The position numbers and the translations under genes are program-made. Shown one piece after another: positions 1 to 5,674 of a DNA stretch of 9,313 bases. This stretch comes from CAZTHC01 sp964613425 (lineage in GTDB: Bacteria; Bacillota; Clostridia; TANB77; CAG-508). The number at the start of each line of letters is the position of its first letter. The stretch's first letter is position 1. The DNA lies in NCBI GenBank assembly GCA_964613425.1, contig CAZTHC010000044.1, positions 1 to 9,313 of the forward strand, read 5' to 3'. A model generated the notes under the pieces. It was given only the letters and a program-made list of their open reading frames with translations, did not search any database and was not told where the DNA came from.

Positions 1-725
1 GGAACTCTTCTTTCTGCTTGTTGTACAAAAACAACTCCTGCAACTAAAACTATTGCTCCTATTAGTATTCCTAATGCTACTATTAATCCAGTTGTACTAA
101 ATCCTGTTTGTGTCATTACTAATCCATATAGTGTTGTTAAAACACTTGGTAATGAAGAAATAATTCCTATAAAGATGATTATTGAAATACCATTTCCAAT
201 TCCCTTACTAGTTATTTGTTCTCCTAACCACATTAATAATGCAGTACCTGTTACCAAAGATACAACAGCTAATATAGCTGTCATAATTCCTGGATTTATA
301 AATATTCCTGAATCTTTATATGATAGATATATTGCAATAGCTTCTACTAAAGCTAATACTAATGTTATTATTTTTGTATATCTATTAATTTTGGCTTTTC
401 CTTCTTCTCCACCTTCTTTAACTAATTTCTCTAAAGATGGTATTATCATCGCTAACAATTGTACAACAATTGAAGCTGTAATATATGGTGTTATTGTCAT
501 TGCAAAAACTGAAAGTCTTGAAAAAGCTCCACCTGATATTATATTAATTAGTCCTGATATACTGTCTCCTGTTGATGACTTCATCATTTCTGATAATGCA
601 AAAGTATCAACACCTGGTACAATAATAAAACATCCTAATCTAAATATTACTATTAAAATTAATGTATATATTAATTTTTTTCTAATTTCTGGAGTTTTTA
701 AAGCATTTTTTATCGTTTTAAACAA
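1..725 (-). CDS. secY: Preprotein translocase subunit SecY (N-terminal 241 residues; 3' end outside window)
   Basis: Channel-forming subunit of the SecYEG translocon in the cytoplasmic membrane, which moves unfolded proteins across or into the membrane. Translating the minus strand gives 241 uninterrupted residues. TM1 is about 18-36, followed by VPGVDT. The second conserved segment, FAMTITPYITASIVVQLL (74-91), is the SecY family signature region. A basic/glycine-rich cytoplasmic loop (103-118) precedes TM3 (119-136). WLGEQITSKGIGNGISIII (166-184) is the diagnostic second signature. The visible part ends with VQQAERRV in the cytoplasmic loop that follows TM5. The start must be TTG at 725-723: the rplO stop TAA lies directly upstream in the same frame, and the first in-frame ATG (codon 47) would remove TM1. 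A GAGGTGAT ribosome binding site at 738-731 supports TTG. Position after rplO is standard for the spc operon. Identity is certain; the start is very likely. Confidence 0.96.
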   Translation of the reverse strand, partial: MFKTIKNALKTPEIRKKLIYTLILIVIFRLGCFIIVPGVDTFALSEMMKSSTGDSISGLINIISGGAFSRLSVFAMTITPYITASIVVQLLAMIIPSLEKLVKEGGEEGKAKINRYTKIITLVLALVEAIAIYLSYKDSGIFINPGIMTAILAVVSLVTGTALLMWLGEQITSKGIGNGISIIIFIGIISSLPSVLTTLYGLVMTQTGFSTTGLIVALGILIGAIVLVAGVVFVQQAERRV

Positions 726-1160
726 TTAAATCACCTCAGCCTTTCCTCCTGCAGCTTCTATTTTTGCTGCAGCAGCTTTAGTAAATCTTGTTGCTTTAAC
801 AGTTAATTTTTTCTCTAAATTTCCTGTAGCTAAAACAACGATTCCATCATTTGCTTTACTTATAATTCCTTCTGCTAATAATGTTTCAGCTGATACTTCT
901 GTTGCTTCTGATTTATTTAACATTGTTAATGTTACTTCTGTATATGTATTAGCATGAATATTTGTAAATCCTCTTTTTGGTAATCTTCTATATAAAGGAG
1001 TTTGACCACCTTCGAATCCACGTCTTACTCCACCGCCAGATCTTGCTTTTTGTCCTTTATGACCCTTACCAGATGTTTTACCTAAACCAGATCCAGTTCC
1101 ACGTCCTACTCTTTTTCTTGTTACTTTTTTTACTGCTGATTTTATATTTCCTAATTCCAT
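726..1160 (-). CDS. rplO: Large subunit ribosomal protein L15 (uL15)
   Basis: Late-assembly protein of the 50S subunit that binds 23S rRNA. The 144-residue length is usual for bacterial L15. The N-terminal glycine/arginine/lysine-rich extension is visible: KRVGRGTGSGLGKTSGKGHK (16-35), then GQKARSGGGVRRGFEGGQ (36-53) and PLYRRLPKRGFTN (55-67). The C-terminal globular half includes the alanine-rich helix (about 128-142). The ATG at 1160 has AAGGTAGGTG at 1180-1171 upstream with a 10-nt spacer. The gene follows rpsE after an unusual 96-nt gap where rpmD (L30) would be expected. The stop TAA is followed immediately, in the same frame, by the secY TTG. The sequence is ordinary for the family. Confidence 0.98.
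   Translation of the reverse strand: MELGNIKSAVKKVTRKRVGRGTGSGLGKTSGKGHKGQKARSGGGVRRGFEGGQTPLYRRLPKRGFTNIHANTYTEVTLTMLNKSEATEVSAETLLAEGIISKANDGIVVLATGNLEKKLTVKATRFTKAAAAKIEAAGGKAEVI
731..738 (-). promoter_or_regulatory. Ribosome binding site of secY, inside the rplO C-terminus
   Basis: Minus strand reads GAGGTGAT, five bases before the TTG at 725-723. It is encoded by the last sense codons of rplO (Glu-Val-Ile). It decides the secY start because no ATG or GTG is available nearby, and it implies that secY initiation is coupled to termination on rplO. Confidence 0.8.
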
Positions 1161-1194
1161 TTGCTTTTGGCACCTACCTTTCTAAACTGCTTTT

Positions 1195-1245
1195 ATAGGA
1201 GTTACATGGTATGTAACCCTAGGTTGCACATCATGCAACCCCTAT
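1195..1245 (-). repeat. Tandem paired hairpins with outer stem in the rpsE-rplO spacer (potential three-way junction)
   Basis: Given in transcript sense. The outer stem is AUAGG (1245-1241) with CCUAU (1199-1195). Inside, hairpin A is GGUUGCA (1240-1234), loop UGAUG, UGCAACC (1228-1222). A UAGG linker (1221-1218) leads to hairpin B: GUUACAU (1217-1211), loop ACC, AUGUAAC (1207-1201), and one unpaired U. All stems are perfect. The hairpins are near-copies: the G-C pair in GUUGCA/UGCAAC becomes A-U in GUUACA/UGUAAC on both arms, a compensatory change. The UAGG linker could instead extend hairpin B by pairing with CCUA, so two folds compete. G+C is 22 of 51, clearly richer than the surrounding spacer. 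No U-tract follows, so it is not an intrinsic terminator. Function is unknown; it may be a structured mRNA element or a dispersed palindromic repeat. Confidence 0.75.
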
Positions 1246-1256
1246 GTTAATTAAAA

Positions 1257-1745
1257 TTATAATATTTCTTCTACTTTCTTTCCTCTTTTTTTAGCTACAG
1301 CTTCTACTGTATTCATGCTTTCTAAAGCTTTTAAAGTAGCATAAACAACGTTTCTTGGATTGTTTGTTCCAATTACTTTTGTTTTTATATCTCTATATCC
1401 TGCAAGTTCTAATACTGGTCTTACACTTCCTCCAGCAATTAATCCAGAACCTTCTGCTCCAGGTTTTAATAAAACATTTGCAGAACCAAATTTTCCAACA
1501 TATTCATGTGGTATTGTTGTTCCAACGATTGGAACTTCAATTAAATTCTTTTTAGCTTCTTGAATAGCTTTTTTAATAGCGTCTGGAACTTCTGCTGCTT
1601 TACCATTTCCTACACCAACGTGTCCGCTTTCATCTCCAACAACTACTAATGCGCTAAATCTAAAATTTCTACCACCTTTAACAACTTTTGTTACTCTATT
1701 GATAGCTACAACTTTCTCTTTTAATTCAACTGCGTTTTCTTCCAT
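1257..1745 (-). CDS. rpsE: Small subunit ribosomal protein S5 (uS5)
   Basis: 30S protein at the mRNA entry side that supports decoding fidelity and contacts h34, near the spectinomycin site. The length of 162 residues is typical. The N-terminal dsRNA-binding-like domain includes VVKGGRNFRFSALVVVGD (21-38) and GHVGVGNGKAAEVPDAIKKA (41-60). The spectinomycin-loop region VTKVVKGG (18-25) looks like the sensitive type. The C-terminal half carries PGAEGSGLIAGGSVRPVLE (95-113) and NNPRNVVYATLKAL (128-141). The ATG at 1745 follows AGGAGG with a rather long 12-nt spacer. The gene is 23 nt after rplR. Downstream, rpmD is missing and the hairpin pair occupies the spacer. Confidence 0.98.
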   Translation of the reverse strand: MEENAVELKEKVVAINRVTKVVKGGRNFRFSALVVVGDESGHVGVGNGKAAEVPDAIKKAIQEAKKNLIEVPIVGTTIPHEYVGKFGSANVLLKPGAEGSGLIAGGSVRPVLELAGYRDIKTKVIGTNNPRNVVYATLKALESMNTVEAVAKKRGKKVEEIL

Positions 1746-1768
1746 TTTAATAAATTTCCTCCTTTCAA

Positions 1769-2128
1769 TTAAAATTCTAATCCAGCTTCTCTAGCTGCTT
1801 CTGCTAATTCTTTAACTATTCCGTGGTAAATATATCCACCTCTATCATAAACTACTGTTTTAATTTTTTTCTCAATAGCTCTTTTTGCGATTAAAGCTCC
1901 AACTTCTTTAGCTGCTTCTTTATTAGATTTTTTTGTTTTTACTTCTTTATCTAATGTTGATGCACTAACTAATGTAATAGCTTTATCATCATCTATTATT
2001 TGTGCATATATATTTGCATTACTTCTAAAAACACAAAGTCTTGGGCATTCAGCAGTACCACTTATTTTTGTACGTACTCTTTTATGTCTTCTTTCTCTTT
2101 CTAGTTTTCTGTCTGTCTTTGTTATCAT
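1769..2128 (-). CDS. rplR: Large subunit ribosomal protein L18 (uL18)
   Basis: 5S rRNA-binding protein of the 50S central protuberance; acts with L5 to dock 5S rRNA. The 119-residue product is the usual bacterial length. The basic N-terminus (KTDRKLERERRHKRVRTK, 4-21) is the flexible RNA-binding arm. PRLCVFRSNANIYAQIIDD (29-47) and the highly conserved C-terminal segment (YDRGGYIYHG, 94-103, then VKELAEAAREAGLEF to the end) are diagnostic. The ATG at 2128 is preceded by GAGGTGA. The gene lies between rplF (58-nt gap) and rpsE, the standard spc order. Confidence 0.98.
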   Translation of the reverse strand: MITKTDRKLERERRHKRVRTKISGTAECPRLCVFRSNANIYAQIIDDDKAITLVSASTLDKEVKTKKSNKEAAKEVGALIAKRAIEKKIKTVVYDRGGYIYHGIVKELAEAAREAGLEF

Positions 2129-2154
2129 TCAATTCACCTCATTTTTTCCAAATT

Positions 2155-2176
2155 TTACTTTTAAAATTAAAAGTAA
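2155..2176 (-). repeat. AT-rich inverted repeat in the rplF-rplR spacer
   Basis: Two perfect 10-nt arms, TTACTTTTAA and TTAAAAGTAA, are separated by two bases. As RNA this gives a stem of about 9 bp with a 4-nt loop, just upstream of the rplR ribosome binding site. Only one pair is G-C, so stability is low. In transcript sense the following bases are A/T-mixed, not a U-tract, so it is not a terminator. It may be chance in such AT-rich DNA. Confidence 0.4.
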
Positions 2177-2186
2177 TTATTTGTTT

Positions 2187-2726
2187 TTATTTTTTACCTG
2201 CTTTACCTTCTTTACGTCTAATAACTTCTTCTGCATATTTAATTCCTTTACCTCTATATACTTCTGGAGGTCTCTTTGTTCTTATAACAGCTGCTGTTTG
2301 ACCAACTAATTCTTTATCTATACCTTTTACTATTATTTGATTTGGATTTGGTACATCAAAAGTAATTCCTGCTGGTGCTTCCATTTCTACTGGATGTGAA
2401 TATCCTAATGTTAAAACTAGTTTTGTTCCTTGTTTTGCTGCTCTATATCCGACACCATTAATATCTAATTGTCTTGTATATTCATTTACAGTACCTTGAA
2501 TCATATTGTTTATTAAAGTTCTTGTTAAACCATGTAAACTTCTATTTGCTGGTTCATCATTTAATCTTTCAATTTTAACAATATTATTTTCTAAAGTTAC
2601 TTTCATATTTTTATGTATTTCTCTTTCTAGAGTTCCCTTAGGTCCTTTTACAGTTACTTTTTGTCCGTCTAATGTTACTGTTACTCCGTCTGGTACTGTA
2701 ATAGGTTTATTTCCTATTCTTGACAT
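2187..2726 (-). CDS. rplF: Large subunit ribosomal protein L6 (uL6)
   Basis: 50S protein near the sarcin-ricin loop at the factor-binding site. The 179-residue length is typical. The N-terminus MSRIGNKPITVPDGVTV is characteristic, followed by the first of two similar domains (about 1-80, including KGPKGTLERE, 28-37) and the second (about 82-165). The second domain has GVGYRAAKQGTKLVLTLGYS (91-110), KGIDKELVGQTAAVIR (134-149) and the family signature PEVYRGKGIKY (154-164). The basic tail RRKEGKAGKK is usual. The start at 2726 follows a GGGAGA ribosome binding site. It is placed between rpsH (25-nt gap) and rplR. Confidence 0.98.
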   Translation of the reverse strand: MSRIGNKPITVPDGVTVTLDGQKVTVKGPKGTLEREIHKNMKVTLENNIVKIERLNDEPANRSLHGLTRTLINNMIQGTVNEYTRQLDINGVGYRAAKQGTKLVLTLGYSHPVEMEAPAGITFDVPNPNQIIVKGIDKELVGQTAAVIRTKRPPEVYRGKGIKYAEEVIRRKEGKAGKK

Positions 2727-2751
2727 GTTTAATTTCTCCCTTCTATAAAAA

Positions 2752-3150
2752 TTACCAAATATAAGCTAAAACTTCTCCGCCTATTCCGTTTTCTCTTGCT
2801 TGTTTGTCTGTCATTATTCCTTTTGATGTTGATATTAAAGCAATACCTAAACCGTTTAAAACTTTTGGAAGTTCTTCCTTAGAAGCATATATTCTTAATC
2901 CTGGTTTACTTATTCTTCTTAAACCAGAAATTACTTTTTTACCTTTTTCATCATATTTTAAAGTTATTCTTATTGTTCCTTGGTTTTCATCTGCTAATTC
3001 TTCATATGATTTTATAAAACCTTCTTTGAAAAGAATATCTGCAATTGATTTCTTCATATTTGAAGATGGTATATCTACAGTTTTAAATTTTGAACTGTTT
3101 GCATTTCTTATTCTTGTTAACATATCTGCTATTGGGTCTGTAGTATTCAT
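2752..3150 (-). CDS. rpsH: Small subunit ribosomal protein S8 (uS8)
   Basis: Primary 16S rRNA-binding protein of the 30S platform. In E. coli it is also the translational repressor of the spc operon; whether that applies here cannot be told, and I saw no obvious copy of the helix-21-like target near rplE. The product has 132 residues, the standard length. MNTTDPIADMLTRIRNAN (1-18) and the C-terminal signature GIALISTSKGIMTDKQAR (102-119) are diagnostic. GLRRISKPGLRIY (76-88) is also conserved. The ATG at 3150 has a strong AAGGAGGT upstream. The gene sits between rpsZ (40-nt gap) and rplF. Confidence 0.98.
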   Translation of the reverse strand: MNTTDPIADMLTRIRNANSSKFKTVDIPSSNMKKSIADILFKEGFIKSYEELADENQGTIRITLKYDEKGKKVISGLRRISKPGLRIYASKEELPKVLNGLGIALISTSKGIMTDKQARENGIGGEVLAYIW

Positions 3151-3190
3151 TTATTAATTACCTCCTTTTTTATACCTTATATAATTTATT

Positions 3191-3376
3191 TTACCAACTT
3201 GCTTTTTTTACACCTGGTATTTCTCCTTTATGTGCTAATTCTCTAAAGCATACACGGCAAATACCAAATTTTCTAATATAAGCATGTGGTCTTCCACATA
3301 ATTTACATCTATTATACTCTCTTGTTGTATATTTTTGTGTTTTTTGTTGTTTCAAAATCATTGCTTTTTTAGCCAT
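3191..3376 (-). CDS. rpsZ: Small subunit ribosomal protein S14, zinc-binding short form (uS14, type Z)
   Basis: 30S head protein. This is the short 61-residue C+ form typical of Gram-positive bacteria, rather than the ~100-residue zinc-free form. The four zinc ligands are visible as CKLC (C24, C27) and CRVC (C40, C43), followed by FRELAHKGEIPGVKKASW to the end. The N-terminus AKKAMILKQQKTQKY is basic. The ribosome binding site before the ATG at 3376 is off-consensus, AAAGGGGGA (AGGGGG in place of AGGAGG), with about 12 nt of spacer. The gene lies between rplE (41-nt gap) and rpsH. Some annotations use rpsN for this gene. Confidence 0.98.
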   Translation of the reverse strand: MAKKAMILKQQKTQKYTTREYNRCKLCGRPHAYIRKFGICRVCFRELAHKGEIPGVKKASW

Positions 3377-3417
3377 GTTTTTTATTTTCCCCCTTTCAGT
3401 AGGATTTTATTTTATTA

Positions 3418-3957
3418 TTATACTCTGAATGGCATTCCTAATAATGTTAATAATTCTTTAGCTTCTTCATCTGTTTCAGCTGTTGTAACAAATATTATAT
3501 CCATTCCTCTTAATTTGTCTACTTTATCGTATTCAATTTCTGGGAATATTAATTGTTCTTTAATACCCATAGAGTAATTTCCTCTTCCATCAAATGAATT
3601 TGTAGAAACCCCTCTAAAATCTCTTACTCTTGGAAGTGCAACATTAAATAATTTATATGCAAAATCATACATTTTATTTGTTCTTAATGTAACTTTACAT
3701 CCTGTATTTGCACCTTCTCTTAATTTGAATGCAGCAATTGATTTTTTAGCTTTTGTTATTACTGGTTTTTGACCTGTAATTAAAACTAAATCTGCAACTG
3801 CATTTTCTAAACCTTTAGGATTATCTCTTGTGTCTCCTAATCCTATATTTATAACTATTTTTTCTAATTTAGGAACTTGCATAACTGATTTATAATTAAA
3901 TTTTTTCATTAATGCAGGTATTACTTCTTTTTCATATTGTTCTCTTAATTTTTCCAT
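3418..3957 (-). CDS. rplE: Large subunit ribosomal protein L5 (uL5)
   Basis: Central protuberance protein that binds 5S rRNA and contacts P-site tRNA and S13 across the subunit bridge. The length of 179 residues is standard. Conserved segments are VMQVPKLEKIVINIGLGD (25-42, containing the L5 signature), TGQKPVITKAKKSIAAFKLR (61-80), LPRVRDFRGVS (108-118) and FDGRGNYSMGIKEQLIFPEI (122-141). The end, LLTLLGMPFRV, is typical. The ATG at 3957 has AGGAGG 13 nt upstream, longer than for most neighbours, with an AT-only spacer. The upstream frame meets a stop four codons before, so no earlier start competes well. Confidence 0.98.
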   Translation of the reverse strand: MEKLREQYEKEVIPALMKKFNYKSVMQVPKLEKIVINIGLGDTRDNPKGLENAVADLVLITGQKPVITKAKKSIAAFKLREGANTGCKVTLRTNKMYDFAYKLFNVALPRVRDFRGVSTNSFDGRGNYSMGIKEQLIFPEIEYDKVDKLRGMDIIFVTTAETDEEAKELLTLLGMPFRV

Positions 3958-3979
3958 ATTAATTAATTATCCTCCTTTC

Positions 3980-4288
3980 TTACTTTAATTTAGCGCCACA
4001 TTTTTGACAAACACGTACTTTTTCATCTTTTTCAATTTTCATACTTATTCTAGTAGCTTTATTGCATTTTGGACATACAACATTTACTTTTGCACTATGA
4101 ATAGCACATTCAACTGAAATTATTCCGCCTTCTTCACCTTGTTTTCTTGGCTTAACATGTTTTTTTCTTATATTTACACCTTTAACAACTATTTTTTGTT
4201 TTTTAGGTATTATCTCTAAAATTTCACCAGTTTTTCCTTTATCATTTCCAGATAAAACTTTAACTGTATCACCTTTTTTTAGTTTCAT
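3980..4288 (-). CDS. rplX: Large subunit ribosomal protein L24 with C-terminal zinc ribbon (uL24)
   Basis: Assembly-initiating 50S protein bound to the 5' domain of 23S rRNA near the tunnel exit. The KOW motif is at about 4-31 (KKGDTVKVLSGNDKGKTGEI). KGVNIRKKHVKPRKQGEEGG (36-55) is also conserved. The C-terminal half has two CxxC knuckles, CPKC (C72, C75) and CQKC (C94, C97), consistent with the zinc-ribbon variant known in many Gram-positive L24 proteins. The product has 102 residues, a usual length. The ATG at 4288 follows GAGGTGA. It lies between rplN (47-nt gap) and rplE (22-nt gap). Confidence 0.97.
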   Translation of the reverse strand: MKLKKGDTVKVLSGNDKGKTGEILEIIPKKQKIVVKGVNIRKKHVKPRKQGEEGGIISVECAIHSAKVNVVCPKCNKATRISMKIEKDEKVRVCQKCGAKLK

Positions 4289-4335
4289 TAATTTTCACCT
4301 CTTCATTTCTTAATACATTATTTATGTACAAAATC

Positions 4336-4704
4336 CTATAATACTTCTGGTGCAAGAGATAATATCTTCATATAATCTTTATCTCTTAATTCTCTTGCAA
4401 CTGGTCCAAATATACGTGTACCTTTTGGTGTTCCATCATCACGTATTATAACTGCTGCATTTTCATCAAATCTTAAATAAGAACCATCTTGTCTTCTTAT
4501 TTGATTCTTAGTTCTAACTACAACTGCTTTAACTACTTCACCTTTTTTAACAACGCCACCTGGTGTTGCACTTTTAACAGAAGCAATTATTATATCACCA
4601 ACGCCAGAATATTTTCTATGTGAACCACCTAAACATCTGATACACATAATTTCTTTTGCTCCAGTGTTGTCTGCTACTTTTAATATTGATTGTTGCTGTA
4701 CCAT
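4336..4704 (-). CDS. rplN: Large subunit ribosomal protein L14 (uL14)
   Basis: 50S interface protein that forms a bridge with 16S rRNA and is the docking site for the silencing factor RsfS. At 122 residues it has exactly the common bacterial length. Diagnostic segments are LKVADNTGAKEIMCIRCLGG (8-27), the family signature region ASVKSATPGGVVKKGEVVKA (41-60) with VVVRTK following, and FDENAAVIIRDDGTPKGTRI (79-98). The end, DYMKILSLAPEVL, is typical. The ATG at 4704 has GGAGG with a 9-nt spacer. It follows rpsQ by 26 nt. Confidence 0.99.
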   Translation of the reverse strand: MVQQQSILKVADNTGAKEIMCIRCLGGSHRKYSGVGDIIIASVKSATPGGVVKKGEVVKAVVVRTKNQIRRQDGSYLRFDENAAVIIRDDGTPKGTRIFGPVARELRDKDYMKILSLAPEVL

Positions 4705-4730
4705 AACTACAGTCCTCCTTCTTTCACATT

Positions 4731-4994
4731 CTACTTAATATCTGCTTTTTCTATAACTTCTAATAATCTCCATCTCTTGTCTTTAGATAAAGGTCTTGTT
4801 TCCATTACTTTAACTTTATCGCCAATTTGACATTGATTTTCTTCGTCATGAGCTTTTAATTTATATGTCTTTTTAACTATTTTTCCATACATTGGATGTT
4901 TTACGTTTGTTTCTACAGCAACTACTATTGTTTTATCCATTTTGTTAGATGTTACTGTTCCAATCATAATTTTGCGAAGATTTCTTTCTTCCAT
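4731..4994 (-). CDS. rpsQ: Small subunit ribosomal protein S17 (uS17)
   Basis: Primary 16S rRNA-binding protein of the 30S body, with an OB fold. The product has 87 residues from ATG 4994; an in-frame GTG sits one codon earlier (4997). I prefer ATG, since the next residues EERNLRKIMIGTVTSNKMDK match the usual N-terminus and AAGGAAGG lies just upstream. VKHPMYGKIVKKTYKLKAHD (31-50) and the signature GDKVKVMETRPLSKDKRW (58-75) are diagnostic. The 49-nt spacer after rpmC holds an AT-only inverted repeat. Confidence 0.97.
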   Translation of the reverse strand: MEERNLRKIMIGTVTSNKMDKTIVVAVETNVKHPMYGKIVKKTYKLKAHDEENQCQIGDKVKVMETRPLSKDKRWRLLEVIEKADIK

Positions 4995-5013
4995 CACAAA
5001 TTTCCTTCCTTTC

Positions 5014-5040
5014 TAAAATTAAATAATAAATTTAATTTTA
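5014..5040 (-). repeat. AT-only hairpin in the rpmC-rpsQ spacer
   Basis: Perfect 10-nt arms, TAAAATTAAA and TTTAATTTTA, flank a 7-nt loop, directly upstream of the rpsQ ribosome binding site. Every pair is A-T, so the RNA stem would be weak. There is no U-tract after it in transcript sense. It may be chance in AT-rich DNA, but similar stems occupy other longer spacers in this operon. Confidence 0.4.
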
Positions 5041-5043
5041 AGT

Positions 5044-5244
5044 TTATTTTGTTTCTGCCATTTCTCTTTTTCTTAAAACTGTCTTTATTCTAGCTATATC
5101 TTTTCTAACAGCCTTTATTTTTAAAGGATTATCTAATCCATTTGTTGCTAAGCTAAATCTTAGTTTAAATAATTCTGTTTTCAATTCTCCTAGCTCTTTT
5201 TCCAATTCTGGTGAAGACATTTCGTTTATTTTATTAATCTTCAT
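5044..5244 (-). CDS. rpmC: Large subunit ribosomal protein L29 (uL29)
   Basis: Small two-helix 50S protein near the tunnel exit, close to the L23 docking site for targeting factors. From ATG 5244 the product has 66 residues, the usual length, beginning MKINKINEMSSPELEKEL. Conserved residues are KTELFKLRFSLATNGLDNP (22-40) and KIKAVRKDIARIKTVLRKRE (42-61). Upstream in-frame GTGs at 5256 and 5253 overlap the ribosome binding site AGGTGG (5258-5253), so they are poor starts. ATG 5247 is also possible, but ATG 5244 has better spacing (8 nt) and matches the family N-terminus. It overlaps the end of rplP by 11 nt, which implies coupled translation. Confidence 0.95.
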   Translation of the reverse strand: MKINKINEMSSPELEKELGELKTELFKLRFSLATNGLDNPLKIKAVRKDIARIKTVLRKREMAETK

Positions 5245-5674
5245 CATTATCACCACCTATTTCATTTTCCCTAGCTAAAAACTTAGTTCTGATAGGTAAT
5301 TTGTGAGCTGCTAATCTTAAAGCTTCTCTTGCTACTTCTTCTGTTACTCCTGCAATCTCAAATAATATTCTACCTGGTTTTACTGGAGCTACCCAATACT
5401 CTGTAGCACCTTTACCTTTACCCATACGAGTTTCAGCTGGTTTCTTTGATATTGGTTTGTTTGGGAATATTTTAATCCAAACTTTACCACCTCTTTTTAT
5501 TGAACGTGTCATTGCGATACGTGCTGCTTCAATTTGATTTGCTGTTATAAGTCCAGCATCAATTGCTTGTATACCGTATTCGCCTTCATTTACAACGTTA
5601 CCTCTTGTTGCTTTACCTCTGTTTCTACCTTTTTGCATTTTTCTATATTTTGTTCTTTTTGGCATTACTGGCAT
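5234..5674 (-). CDS. rplP: Large subunit ribosomal protein L16 (uL16)
   Basis: Late-assembly 50S protein that positions A-site tRNA near the peptidyl transferase centre. The product has 146 residues. MPKRTKYRKMQKGRNRGKAT (4-23), NEGEYGIQAIDAGLITANQI (29-48) and ARIAMTRSIKRGGKVWIKIF (51-70) are conserved. The family signature RMGKGKGATEYWVA (83-96) is intact, and EVAREALRLAAHKLPIRTKF (113-132) is typical. The C-terminal tail, ENEIGGDNDED, is acidic, and its codons carry the ribosome binding site and start of rpmC. The ATG at 5674 overlaps the rpsC stop as TAATG. An internal ATG (codon 4) is a possible alternative, but AAGGAGG at 5690-5684 fits codon 1 with 9-nt spacing. Confidence 0.98.
   Translation of the reverse strand: MPVMPKRTKYRKMQKGRNRGKATRGNVVNEGEYGIQAIDAGLITANQIEAARIAMTRSIKRGGKVWIKIFPNKPISKKPAETRMGKGKGATEYWVAPVKPGRILFEIAGVTEEVAREALRLAAHKLPIRTKFLARENEIGGDNDED
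5253..5258 (-). promoter_or_regulatory. Ribosome binding site of rpmC, inside rplP
   Basis: Minus strand AGGTGG lies 8 nt before ATG 5244 and 5 nt before ATG 5247. It lies over the two in-frame GTG codons and so argues against using them as starts. It is encoded by the Gly-Gly codons in the acidic C-terminal tail of L16. Confidence 0.75.

Noticed and set aside
175..729. Open frame of 184 codons on the plus strand opposite secY
   Set aside because: It is antisense to a certain secY reading frame, has no convincing ribosome binding site, and its hydrophobic content follows from the reversed membrane-protein codons. Similar plus-strand frames (for example 2804-3157 and 6504-6788) are shadows of the ribosomal protein genes.
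1195..1245. Hairpin pair as an intrinsic terminator between rpsE and rplO
   Set aside because: No U-tract follows on either strand: the transcript continues UAUAAAAGCAG, and the operon clearly goes on into rplO and secY.
1186..1250. Internal promoter in the rpsE-rplO spacer (TTGCAT, 17-nt spacer, TACATA)
   Set aside because: The -10 match is only three of six and both boxes fall within the palindromic arms, so the match is explained by the hairpins.
5245..5256. Start of rpmC at GTG 5256 (four extra residues MVIM)
   Set aside because: The GTG codons overlap the ribosome binding site itself, and family members start at MKIN.
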